DNA of 13,957 nt from SIG565 sp045650565. Lineage in GTDB: Bacteria; Bacillota; Clostridia; Oscillospirales; Acutalibacteraceae. The stretch is taken from NCBI GenBank assembly GCA_045650565.1, contig JAZRRG010000066.1:1-13957 (forward strand), read 5' to 3'. Of this stretch, positions 1-6,362 are shown piece after piece. A program made the position numbers and the translations under genes. Numbering within the stretch: the stretch's first letter is position 1; each line of letters begins with the position of its first letter. The notes under the pieces were generated by a model, which worked only from the letters and a program-made list of their open reading frames with translations, was not told where the DNA came from and searched no databases.

Positions 1-726
1 TAAATCGGAAATACCCGTTAAATCAAGACCCTCGCTTTTAGAAAGTGCGGCTCTAACAACACCGGGGCCCGATACACCAACGTTAATAACGCAATCGGCT
101 TCGCCAACACCGTGGAAGGCACCCGCCATAAAGGGATTATCCTCGGGAGCGTTACAGAACACAACGAGTTTTGCAGCGCCGATGCAGTTGCGGTCTTTCG
201 TCAGTTCGGCGGTTTTCTTTACTACTTTACCCATAAGTGCTACTGCATCCATATTGATACCTGCTTTTGTAGAGCCGACATTAACCGATGAGCAAATATG
301 CTCGGTTCGTGATAATGCTTCGGGTATGCTTTCAATCAGTTCCACATCGCCTGCAGCAAAGCCCTTGCCAACAAGCGCCGAGTAACCGCCAATAAAGTTT
401 ACACCAACTGTTTGTGCCGCCTTTTCAAGCGCCAAAGCAAATTTAACCGACTCTTTTTTGGAGCAAGCGGCTAAAATCATTGCAATAGGGGTAACAGAAA
501 TTCGCTTATTTATAATCGGTATACCAAGCTCACGTTCAATTTCGGTACAGACAGGAACAAGGTTTTTAGCGCTTTTAACTATTTTGTTGTAGATATTTTC
601 ACAAGCAATATCTATATCGGGGTTAATGCAATCGAGCAGAGAAATACCCATAGTTACAGTACGTATATCAAGGTTTTCTTCCTCTATCATGCGTATGGTT
701 TCAAGTATATCTTTTGTATCTATCAT
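1..726 (-). CDS. UPF0210/DUF711 (PFL family) protein, 5' part only
   Basis: An uninterrupted minus-strand frame runs from an ATG at 726 to the left edge, giving 242 N-terminal residues of a family usually about 450 long, so the gene continues outside the window. The translation starts MIDTKDILETIRMIEEENLD and contains RTVTMGISLLDC, a central FIGGYSALVGKGF stretch, SSVNVGSTKAGINMDA, and a Gly-rich FHGVGEADCVINVGVSGPG region; these are features I recognise from DUF711/UPF0210 proteins. Structures exist for the family but its biochemical role is not settled, so no reaction is assigned. It begins 8 bp after the stop of the upstream ACT-domain gene, a pairing that is conserved in many Firmicutes and suggests the small protein regulates or partners this one. 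The family call is firm; function is unknown. Confidence 0.88.
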   Translation of the reverse strand, partial: MIDTKDILETIRMIEEENLDIRTVTMGISLLDCINPDIDIACENIYNKIVKSAKNLVPVCTEIERELGIPIINKRISVTPIAMILAACSKKESVKFALALEKAAQTVGVNFIGGYSALVGKGFAAGDVELIESIPEALSRTEHICSSVNVGSTKAGINMDAVALMGKVVKKTAELTKDRNCIGAAKLVVFCNAPEDNPFMAGAFHGVGEADCVINVGVSGPGVVRAALSKSEGLDLTGISDL

Positions 727-734
727 TTTATCAC

Positions 735-1004
735 CTAAATTTTATGCATTGAGTTAAATATATCCTCGTGCATAACACTGATTTTCAAATTCATTTCCTT
801 GCCAAAAGCTGAAAGAGTATCGGCAAAGTCTCCGAAGCTACCTTTAAGACCATCAACCTCGCCAATCATAATCATACAAAACATTCCCTGTAATATGCTT
901 TGGGAAACCTCTGCGATGTTTACATTAAACTCTGCACATTTTGTAGAAACTTTAGCAAGAATACCTACAGTATCTTTACCGACAACAGTGATTACTGCTT
1001 TCAT
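735..1004 (-). CDS. ACT domain protein (UPF0237 family)
   Basis: Encodes 89 residues that form essentially one ACT domain. It opens with the beta strand MKAVITVVGKD, then a helix beginning at GILAKVSTKCAEF, then NVNIAEVSQSILQGMFCMIMIGEVD, the pattern of UPF0237 proteins related to the regulatory part of glycine-cleavage repressors. ACT domains normally bind amino acids or other small ligands as dimers; no ligand can be read from the sequence. The ATG at 1004 follows an AGGAG ribosome binding site at suitable spacing. The gene is first in a two-gene unit with the DUF711 gene (8 bp gap) and is divergent from the Lrp-like regulator, which may control it. Family assignment is good; regulatory partner and ligand are inference. 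Confidence 0.87.
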   Translation of the reverse strand: MKAVITVVGKDTVGILAKVSTKCAEFNVNIAEVSQSILQGMFCMIMIGEVDGLKGSFGDFADTLSAFGKEMNLKISVMHEDIFNSMHKI

Positions 1005-1030
1005 TTTAACACTCCTAAAACGTATTTTTT

Positions 1031-1062
1031 ATTATAATAACACAACAAAAAATTAAAGTAAA
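1031..1062 (-). promoter_or_regulatory. Possible promoter for the ACT-DUF711 unit
   Basis: On the minus strand a TATAAT box (bases 1031-1036 read in reverse) lies 27 bp upstream of the ACT gene start. TTTACT further upstream is a weak -35 candidate; it is 17 bp from an overlapping TATTAT box and 20 bp from TATAAT. The region is very AT-rich, so chance matches are likely. Confidence 0.3.
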
Positions 1063-1073
1063 TAAAATAATAC

Positions 1074-1102
1074 TATATTTTTTAAAAAAAGTGTGGTATC
1101 AT
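1074..1102 (+). promoter_or_regulatory. Possible promoter for the Lrp-aminotransferase-ispE unit
   Basis: A TATCAT -10 box at 1097-1102, preceded by TGTGG, resembles the rpmE -10 element of this window (also TATCAT after TGTGT). The -35 region 17 bp upstream (TATATT) is poor. If this promoter is used, transcription starts near 1110, downstream of the GTG at 1093, which supports the ATG at 1147 as the true start of the regulator gene. Confidence 0.35.
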
Positions 1103-1146
1103 ATCATAAAGGGCAAAAAACGACAAAAGAAAGGCGGTATGCTTTT

Positions 1147-1629
1147 ATGAACAAAAAAATATTAGGATTGCTTAACAATAATGCAAAATATACAGTTGAG
1201 GAGTTAGCCACAATGACAGGCCTTACTGCCGACACCGTTTGTGAGGAAATTAAAGGTATGGAACAGGCGGGGCTTATTCGTGGTTATAAAGCGGTTATTG
1301 ACTGGGAAAAATTAGATTCTGCTTATGTTTCCGCACTTATAGAAATAAAGGTAACACCCAAAGCGTCCTTGGGGTTTGAGGAGGTTGCCGAAAGAATTAC
1401 TAAGTACCAAGAGGTTGAGTCGGTTTACTTAATGTCGGGCGGTTATGATTTATGTGTAATAGTTAAGGGTAAAACCTTCCAACAGGTAGCAATGTTCGTA
1501 GCCAAAGAATTATCAACTATTGATTCGGTGATTTCAACAGCTACACACTTTGTGCTTCGCCGTTATAAAGAAATGGATGTTGAACTGCTTGGCAGCTCAA
1601 TTGATGACAGGGGGACGCTCTCACTGTGA
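1147..1629 (+). CDS. Lrp/AsnC family transcriptional regulator
   Basis: Encodes 160 residues from the ATG at 1147, chosen because AAAGGCGG lies just upstream at good spacing. An in-frame GTG at 1093 has no ribosome binding site and probably precedes the transcription start. Residues 1-55 form a winged helix-turn-helix (LGLLNNNAKYTVEELATMTG, then TADTVCEEIKGMEQAGLIRG), and residues 60-145 form the RAM/AsnC ligand-sensing domain (ALIEIKV, VYLMSGGYDLCVIVKG). Length is normal for the family, whose members bind amino acids and control amino-acid metabolism. The stop overlaps the GTG start of the aminotransferase in GTGA, so the two are translationally coupled and probably functionally tied. It is divergent from the ACT-DUF711 unit, which it may also control (inferred). 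Confidence 0.9.
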   Translation: MNKKILGLLNNNAKYTVEELATMTGLTADTVCEEIKGMEQAGLIRGYKAVIDWEKLDSAYVSALIEIKVTPKASLGFEEVAERITKYQEVESVYLMSGGYDLCVIVKGKTFQQVAMFVAKELSTIDSVISTATHFVLRRYKEMDVELLGSSIDDRGTLSL

Positions 1630-2804
1630 TTGATTACGATAAAATACTTAACCAAAGCGTCAAGGATATTAAGCCATCGGGTATACGCAAATTTTTTGAT
1701 ATTGCCGAAACTATGGATGATGTTATTTCTCTTGGCGTTGGTGAGCCCGATTTTCCAACACCCTGGAATATTAGGCGTGCCGGCATACGCTCATTAGAGC
1801 AAAGCAAAACCCGTTATACATCAAATAAAGGGTTAGATGTGTTACGCTCTGAAATTTCAAATTATGTGCTTCGCAAATATTCGCTTGAGTATAGTCCCGC
1901 TGATGAGGTTTTGGTAACTGTTGGAGGTAGTGAAGCTATAGATATGTGCATTCGTGCCGTGGTGTCAGCCGGGGATGAGGTAATTATCCCTCAACCGAGT
2001 TATGTTTGCTATGAGCCGATAACCCGCCTTGCAGGTGCCACACCCATAATTATTGAAACCAAGGCGGAAAACGAGTTCAAGGTTACCGCAGAAGAATTGA
2101 TAGAAAAAATCACACCTCGCACAAAAATGCTTATTTTGCCTTATCCCTGCAACCCTACGGGCGCTATTATGGAAAGGGAAGACCTTGAAAAGATTGCGAA
2201 GGTGCTTAAAGATACCAATATTTTAGTGCTTTCTGATGAAATCTATGCCGAGCTTACATTCGGTGGTAAAAAGCATGTTTCTTTCGCCTCTATTGACGGT
2301 ATGAAGGAGCGCACAGTTGTAGTTAACGGCTTCTCAAAATCGTTTTCGATGACCGGTTGGCGTTTGGGCTTTGCTTATGGACCGAAAGAGTTAATCAAGC
2401 AAATTACCAAAATTCACCAGTACGCTATTATGTGTGCGCCTACGACCTCGCAGTTTGCCGCTATTGAGGCACTTAAAAATTGTGATGATGCGGTAAATAA
2501 TATGCTTGAGGAATATGATTCACGCCGCAGAATTATTGTAAAGGGATTTAATGATTTAGGACTTACCTGTCGTGAGCCAAAGGGCGCTTTTTATGCCTTC
2601 CCATCTATAGAGTCTACAGGTATGTCGAGTGATGAATTTTGCGAAAAGCTGCTTGTTTCAAAAAAGGTTGCTATCGTGCCGGGCACCGCTTTTGGACAGG
2701 GTGGCGAGGGCTTTGTGCGAGCTTCTTACTGTTATTCGGTATCGCACATTAGCGAGGCGCTTAAGCGTATTAAAGAATTTTTAAAGGAAATTAAAGATGC
2801 TTAA
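1626..2804 (+). CDS. Class I/II aminotransferase, PLP-dependent (aspartate aminotransferase-like)
   Basis: Encodes 392 residues, the usual length for fold-type I class I aminotransferases. The N-terminal ISLGVGEPDFPTP is the substrate-loop motif. NPTG (176-179), SDEIY (203-207) and FSKSFSMTGWRLGF, with the PLP-binding Lys at 238, are all intact, and the C-terminal FVRASYCYS region contains the Arg expected to bind the substrate carboxylate. The enzyme should transfer an amino group between an amino acid and a 2-oxo acid in the cytosol. Family members include aspartate, aromatic and PatA-type enzymes, and the substrate cannot be fixed from sequence. The GTG start lies inside the stop of the Lrp-like gene, and its 3' end overlaps ispE by 8 bp. 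Linkage to an Lrp regulator fits control by amino-acid supply (inferred). Confidence 0.93.
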   Translation: MIDYDKILNQSVKDIKPSGIRKFFDIAETMDDVISLGVGEPDFPTPWNIRRAGIRSLEQSKTRYTSNKGLDVLRSEISNYVLRKYSLEYSPADEVLVTVGGSEAIDMCIRAVVSAGDEVIIPQPSYVCYEPITRLAGATPIIIETKAENEFKVTAEELIEKITPRTKMLILPYPCNPTGAIMEREDLEKIAKVLKDTNILVLSDEIYAELTFGGKKHVSFASIDGMKERTVVVNGFSKSFSMTGWRLGFAYGPKELIKQITKIHQYAIMCAPTTSQFAAIEALKNCDDAVNNMLEEYDSRRRIIVKGFNDLGLTCREPKGAFYAFPSIESTGMSSDEFCEKLLVSKKVAIVPGTAFGQGGEGFVRASYCYSVSHISEALKRIKEFLKEIKDA

Positions 2805-3645
2805 AATCAAAGCGTGTGCAAAAGTTAATTTATTGCTTAACATTACGGGATTGAGGGCTGACGGCTATCATCTTATCGAATCGGTTATGCAATCGGTTAA
2901 TCTGTATGATGAAATCACCATAAAAAAGCGAAAAAAAGATATCAGTGTTGTTTCCTCGTGCAGTCAGTTAGGAACAAATAACGATATTTGCTATAAAGCA
3001 GCTGTTCTTTTTTTTGATAAGAGCAAAATTAAAGGTGGCACTGAAATCCTTGTCACCAAAAATATACCGTTAGCAGCAGGTCTTGGTGGCGGTAGCGCCG
3101 ATGCGGCTGCGGTTTTATTGGGACTTAATCGTTTATATAATTTTCCGTTAACTTTTGATGAGCTTTTAAAACTTGCTTTAGAGCTTGGTGCCGATGTGCC
3201 TTATTTTTTATACGGCGGCACGGTTTTGGCAAAGGGTATCGGCGAAATTTGTGAAAAGCTTACCGCAATGCCGGACTGCTATATCGTTCTTGCTAAACGA
3301 GAGCAAAAGAAGTCAACTAAGTATATGTATTCTTTTGTTGATGCTACCGACACACCGATAAGAGTTAACACGGATGCTATTTTATCTGCTATAAATGATA
3401 GAAATATACCTAACATTGCGAAAAACTGCACCAATTCGTTTTCTATCGCTTGGGACGATAAAATTACGAATGAAATTTTAAACGCTTACAATCCGCTTTG
3501 TGTGTCGTTGAGTGGCAGCGGTCCGACATTTTTTGCAATATTTGATAATGAGGACTCTGCTGATGGTTGCGTTGAGCAACTGCAAAGTAAAAACATTGAG
3601 GCATTTTTAACCCGTCCTACCGATAAAGCAATTATATTTGAATAA
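2797..3645 (+). CDS. ispE: 4-diphosphocytidyl-2-C-methyl-D-erythritol kinase
   Basis: Encodes 282 residues, full length for IspE. This GHMP-fold kinase phosphorylates the 2-hydroxyl of CDP-methylerythritol with ATP in the non-mevalonate isoprenoid pathway. All three GHMP motifs are present: the N-terminal KACAKVNLLLNITGLRADGYH, with Lys9 corresponding to the catalytic lysine; the phosphate loop PLAAGLGGGSADAAA (91-105); and the C-terminal LSGSGPTFFAIF (238-249). GADVPYF carries the candidate catalytic Asp133. The ATG at 2797 is preceded by AAAGGA and lies inside the end of the aminotransferase gene, so expression is coupled to it. An intrinsic-terminator-like hairpin follows directly and also carries the ribosome binding site of spoIIR. 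Confidence 0.96.
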   Translation: MLKIKACAKVNLLLNITGLRADGYHLIESVMQSVNLYDEITIKKRKKDISVVSSCSQLGTNNDICYKAAVLFFDKSKIKGGTEILVTKNIPLAAGLGGGSADAAAVLLGLNRLYNFPLTFDELLKLALELGADVPYFLYGGTVLAKGIGEICEKLTAMPDCYIVLAKREQKKSTKYMYSFVDATDTPIRVNTDAILSAINDRNIPNIAKNCTNSFSIAWDDKITNEILNAYNPLCVSLSGSGPTFFAIFDNEDSADGCVEQLQSKNIEAFLTRPTDKAIIFE

Positions 3646-3701
3646 AAAAACACACTCCTGTCAATATTTACCATAAGGTAAGAGATAGGAGTGATTTTTT
3701 T
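3644..3701 (+). terminator. Terminator-like hairpin after ispE overlapping the spoIIR ribosome binding site
   Basis: A 10-bp stem (3653-3662 with 3684-3693, one G-U pair) is flanked by a 7-base A run on the left and a 7-base T run on the right (3695-3701), the form of a bidirectional-type intrinsic terminator. Its 21-base loop holds a small perfect hairpin (TTACC at 3668-3672, GGTAA at 3677-3681). The 3' arm contains AGGAG (3687-3691), the only good ribosome binding site for spoIIR, and the T run leads directly into the TTG start at 3700. Folding would thus stop transcription or hide the ribosome site. The structure is read directly; activity is not tested. Confidence 0.75.
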
Positions 3702-4311
3702 GAAAATTAACTACATTAAATTAGCGGTATCATTTTTAATGGCGCTTATAATAACTGTGTCGGCGTCAGCAGTAAGCTTTGAAACCAAATGCGATGATTT
3801 GAGAAATAATATATTAAGGTTGCACATTTTGGCGAATTCCGATTCCAAAGCCGACCAAGAGCTAAAACTAAAGGTTAGAGATGCGGTGCTTGATGCTGAT
3901 TTTGCCGAATTTAATGCCTGCACAAATCTTGAACAAGCCAAGTCAGCCGCACAAAACAGTATTACTGAAATTACACAAATTGCAAATGATGTAATACGTG
4001 AAAATGGATATAACTATAATGTTGAGGTGCGCATTGATAAATCGTATTTTGATACCCGAGTTTATGATAATTTTACATTACCTGCCGGTATTTATGATGC
4101 TTTAATTATTGAAATCGGAGAAGCAAAAGGTAAAAATTGGTGGTGTGTTATGTTTCCCGCACTTTGTATACCCGCAGCAACTGATAAAACACTTACTGAT
4201 AGCGTGTCAGAGGAGTCAGCACAAATAGCCATAAATGCCGAACAATACGAAATTCGATTCAAGTCGGTAGAAATATATCAGCATATTAAAAAAATTTTGT
4301 CAAAAAGATAA
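3700..4311 (+). CDS. spoIIR: Stage II sporulation protein R
   Basis: Encodes 203 residues from a TTG at 3700, placed 8 bases after AGGAG (3687-3691); the in-frame GTG at 3691 overlaps that ribosome site and is unlikely. Residues 1-25 form a signal peptide (hydrophobic LAVSFLMALIITV, then SASA). The family signature follows: ILRLHILANSDSKADQELK (38-56) and KVRDAVL (58-64), then the NWWCVMFPALC segment near 147-157. In Bacillus, SpoIIR is made in the forespore under sigma F, is secreted to the intermembrane space and triggers SpoIIGA to process pro-sigma E. Its presence says the organism can probably sporulate. Length is slightly short but within the clostridial range. I saw no convincing sigma F promoter upstream. 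Confidence 0.92.
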   Translation: MKINYIKLAVSFLMALIITVSASAVSFETKCDDLRNNILRLHILANSDSKADQELKLKVRDAVLDADFAEFNACTNLEQAKSAAQNSITEITQIANDVIRENGYNYNVEVRIDKSYFDTRVYDNFTLPAGIYDALIIEIGEAKGKNWWCVMFPALCIPAATDKTLTDSVSEESAQIAINAEQYEIRFKSVEIYQHIKKILSKR

Positions 4312-4318
4312 ATTTTTC

Positions 4319-4347
4319 TTGCTTTTTTAAAAGACATGTGTTATCAT
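4319..4347 (+). promoter_or_regulatory. Sigma-A type promoter of rpmE
   Basis: A -35 box TTGCTT (4319-4324) and -10 box TATCAT (4342-4347) are separated by exactly 17 bp, with TGTG just before the -10. Transcription would start about 30 bases before the rpmE start codon, giving a short leader with the AAAGGGG ribosome site. Confidence 0.6.
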
Positions 4348-4382
4348 CACTATGTTATCGAATTTTTGAAAGGGGTGACACC

Positions 4383-4586
4383 ATGAAACAGGGTATTCAT
4401 CCACAGTATGAAAAAACTGTAATTAAGTGTGCTTGCGGAGCAGAGTTTGAGACAAGCTCAACAAAGAAGGATATTCATTTGGATATCTGCTCAAAATGTC
4501 ATCCGTTCTTTACGGGAAGACAGAAGTTAGTTGATACAGGCGGACGTGTTGATAGATTTAAGAAGCGTTTTGGCTTGGACAAATAA
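4383..4586 (+). CDS. rpmE: 50S ribosomal protein L31, zinc-binding form
   Basis: Encodes 67 residues from the ATG at 4383, which follows AAAGGGG at good spacing; this matches the usual length of L31, so the longer upstream frame is not used. The protein begins MKQGIHPQYEKTVIKCACG and holds four zinc-ligand cysteines in the L31 pattern: C16, C18, C36 and C39 (CAC, then CSKC). The C terminus (TGGRVDRFKKRFG) is the typical basic tail. L31 sits in the 50S central protuberance and bridges to the 30S subunit. The cysteine-containing form depends on zinc; in Bacillus a cysteine-free paralogue replaces it in zinc starvation, and none is seen here. It is a single-gene unit between its own promoter and a strong terminator. 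Confidence 0.97.
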   Translation: MKQGIHPQYEKTVIKCACGAEFETSSTKKDIHLDICSKCHPFFTGRQKLVDTGGRVDRFKKRFGLDK

Positions 4587-4606
4587 GCAGTATTTCAAAA
4601 GGTATA

Positions 4607-4640
4607 CCGTAACCACTTAAGGTTACGGTTTTCTTTTATT
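4607..4640 (+). terminator. Intrinsic terminator of rpmE
   Basis: A perfect 8-bp stem, CCGTAACC (4607-4614) and GGTTACGG (4621-4628) around a six-base ACTTAA loop, is followed by the T-rich tail TTTTCTTTTATT. Here the next gene's ribosome site (GGAGGTG, 4642-4648) lies beyond the T-tract, unlike at spoIIR and the amidase gene. Confidence 0.85.
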
Positions 4641-4654
4641 TGGAGGTGTCGTTT

Positions 4655-5281
4655 TTGGAGCAGTTTTTAACTGTTTTAGACAGCTGTTCGGCTGAAATTA
4701 ACGAAAAACGTTCTCGTTTCATCGCTACTGTCGCACACGTAGAGAGTGAACAGGAAGCATTTGATTTTATTGCTAAAATGAAAACTGAATATTGGGATGC
4801 GAGGCACAATGTTTATGCATTTGTGTTATCTGAAAACAATATTGCCCGTTATTCCGATGATAACGAGCCGCACGGCACCGCCGGTAAACCTGTTTTGGAT
4901 GTAATTGTCGGAAAAGGGCTTAAAAACGTTGTGGTTGTAGTAACACGTTATTTTGGAGGGATTTTGTTAGGCACAGGGGGGCTTGTAAGAGCATATTCTT
5001 CTTCGGCGGCTCAAGTGCTTGAAAAAGCTGAGCTATACGCTATGCGAGAGTGCCTTTCTTATAAATTTGTGTGCGAATACAACCAGTTTGAAATACTTAA
5101 AAATATTTTAGAGAGATTTTCCGCAAATATTACAGACACCGTTTTTGATACCAAAATTACTGTGTTTGCTAATTTTCAAGAAGATTTTGCCGAAAATTTG
5201 TTAGAGACAGTAAAAAATTCGCTTAACGGACAGGTGGAAGCCGTTTACCAAGGTGATTTTTGTGCTCCTTTTAAGAAATAA
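4655..5281 (+). CDS. YigZ/IMPACT family protein (UPF0029)
   Basis: Encodes 208 residues from the TTG at 4655, which has GGAGGTG at 4642-4648 six bases upstream; an in-frame TTG at 4640 lies on the terminator tail before that site and is rejected. The N-terminal IMPACT domain is clear: INEKRSRFIATV (15-26), DARHNVYAFVL (48-58), IARYSDDNEPHGTAGKPVL (63-81) and VVVTRYFGGILLGTGGLVRAY (94-114). The C-terminal part (about 135-200) matches the DUF1949 position of bacterial YigZ. Eukaryotic IMPACT proteins bind Gcn1 and dampen Gcn2; the bacterial role is not established. The gene is likely its own unit or transcribed by readthrough from rpmE. Family assignment is firm, function open. Confidence 0.93.
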   Translation: MEQFLTVLDSCSAEINEKRSRFIATVAHVESEQEAFDFIAKMKTEYWDARHNVYAFVLSENNIARYSDDNEPHGTAGKPVLDVIVGKGLKNVVVVVTRYFGGILLGTGGLVRAYSSSAAQVLEKAELYAMRECLSYKFVCEYNQFEILKNILERFSANITDTVFDTKITVFANFQEDFAENLLETVKNSLNGQVEAVYQGDFCAPFKK

Positions 5282-5299
5282 TATATAAAATAAAGTATT

Positions 5300-5331
5300 T
5301 TGACTTTTTTTTGCGAATAAATAGATATAAG
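5300..5331 (+). promoter_or_regulatory. Possible promoter of the dGTPase gene and downstream operon
   Basis: A good -35 box TTGACT (5300-5305) occurs in an AT-rich gap of 69 bases. The -10 is uncertain: TAGATA (5322-5327, 16 bp away) is poor, while TATAAG (5326-5331) is better but 20 bp away. This is the only sizeable gap before the dgt-dnaG-rpoD genes. Confidence 0.35.
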
Positions 5332-5350
5332 GACTTTTTTCGGAGGGTTT

Positions 5351-6349
5351 ATGTCAAATTTAAGAGAAGAATTTGAAAATCGTGAAAAAATGCTCTTGTG
5401 TGATAGGGCAACTCCTAGCTGCAACTCAAGGGGTAGGGAGCACTTTGAGGAAAAGTGTGAGCTTCGTACTGATTTTCAGCGGGATAGAGATAGAATAATT
5501 CACTCAAAGGCATTCAGGCGGCTAAAGCATAAAACTCAGGTGTTTTTAGCACCTGAATCTGACCATTACCGCACTCGCTTAACACATACACTCGAGGTGG
5601 CACAAATAGCTCGTACAATTTCCCGTGCGCTTCGCCTTAATGAAGATTTAACCGAAGCGATTGCATTAGGTCATGATTTAGGTCACACCCCGTTTGGACA
5701 TGCGGGCGAGAGGGCGCTTGATGGACTTGCCTCCTTCGGCTTTACGCATTATGCACAAAGCGTTCGTGTTTGCAAGGTACTTGAGAGAGATGGGCGTGGT
5801 CTTAATTTGACCGATGAAGTACTTAACGGTATTTTGTGTCACACAAAGGATGAGTGGGCGTACACACTTGAAGGACAGGTCGTGAGATACGCCGATAAAA
5901 TCGCATATATTAACCACGATATTGATGATGCCGTTCGTGCGGGGATAATTTCGGAAGATGATTTACCCCGAGAAATTGTTGATTTTTTAGGTAGTACCAA
6001 GAGTCAGCGTATCAATAGCTTGGTTTTATCGGTTGTGCATAACAGTCGAGACAAAATTTCTATGGATTCTCAAACCGAGAAGTACTACAAAATGCTACAC
6101 GAGTATTTATTTGAGAGCGTATACCGTAATCCTCGTGCAAAGGGTGAAGAAACAAAGGTTCACGGTATTATTGAGGGGCTGTTTAAGCATTACTTAGAGC
6201 ATCCTGAACATTTAACAGCCGAATATGAAATAATAATGAAAAACGAAGGCGTTGAACGTGCCGTGGTAGATTATATTGCGGGAATGACCGACCACTTCGC
6301 AACCTTATCCTACAGCAATATTTACATACCAAAAGCTTGGAATAATTAA
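5351..6349 (+). CDS. dgt: Deoxyguanosinetriphosphate triphosphohydrolase-like HD protein
   Basis: Encodes 332 residues, the length of the short, type 2-like dGTPase group (the E. coli enzyme is about 505). HD-fold enzymes of this family release tripolyphosphate from dNTPs and so affect nucleotide pools in the cytosol. The metal site is intact: His79 in RTRLTHTLEVAQIAR, the HD pair at His108-Asp109 in ALGHDLGHTPFGHAGE, and Asp182 in YADKIAYINHDIDDA. The N-terminal RDRIIHSKAFRRLKHKTQVF is also typical. GGAGGG precedes the ATG. The dnaG gene begins 13 bp after the stop, a neighbourhood seen in many clostridia, linking dNTP hydrolysis with replication priming. The exact dNTP preference is unknown, so the symbol means family membership. 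Confidence 0.9.
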   Translation: MSNLREEFENREKMLLCDRATPSCNSRGREHFEEKCELRTDFQRDRDRIIHSKAFRRLKHKTQVFLAPESDHYRTRLTHTLEVAQIARTISRALRLNEDLTEAIALGHDLGHTPFGHAGERALDGLASFGFTHYAQSVRVCKVLERDGRGLNLTDEVLNGILCHTKDEWAYTLEGQVVRYADKIAYINHDIDDAVRAGIISEDDLPREIVDFLGSTKSQRINSLVLSVVHNSRDKISMDSQTEKYYKMLHEYLFESVYRNPRAKGEETKVHGIIEGLFKHYLEHPEHLTAEYEIIMKNEGVERAVVDYIAGMTDHFATLSYSNIYIPKAWNN

Positions 6350-6362
6350 AGGAGGTTATGTT

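Noticed and set aside
182..385. Plus-strand open frame near the left edge
   Set aside because: It is antisense to the DUF711 gene, whose translation is clearly conserved in character.
1093..1146. N-terminal extension of the Lrp-like gene from GTG at 1093
   Set aside because: No ribosome site precedes the GTG, it overlaps the likely -10 region, and the ATG at 1147 has AAAGGCGG and gives the normal family length.
3691..3699. GTG at 3691 as the spoIIR start
   Set aside because: The codon overlaps the AGGAG ribosome site, leaving no spacing; the TTG at 3700 is correctly placed.
4338..4382. Extended rpmE start giving 82 residues
   Set aside because: It begins inside the -10 region of the predicted promoter; the ATG at 4383 has AAAGGGG and matches L31 length and N terminus.
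4640..4654. TTG at 4640 as the YigZ start
   Set aside because: It lies on the terminator tail and precedes the GGAGGTG site that serves the TTG at 4655.
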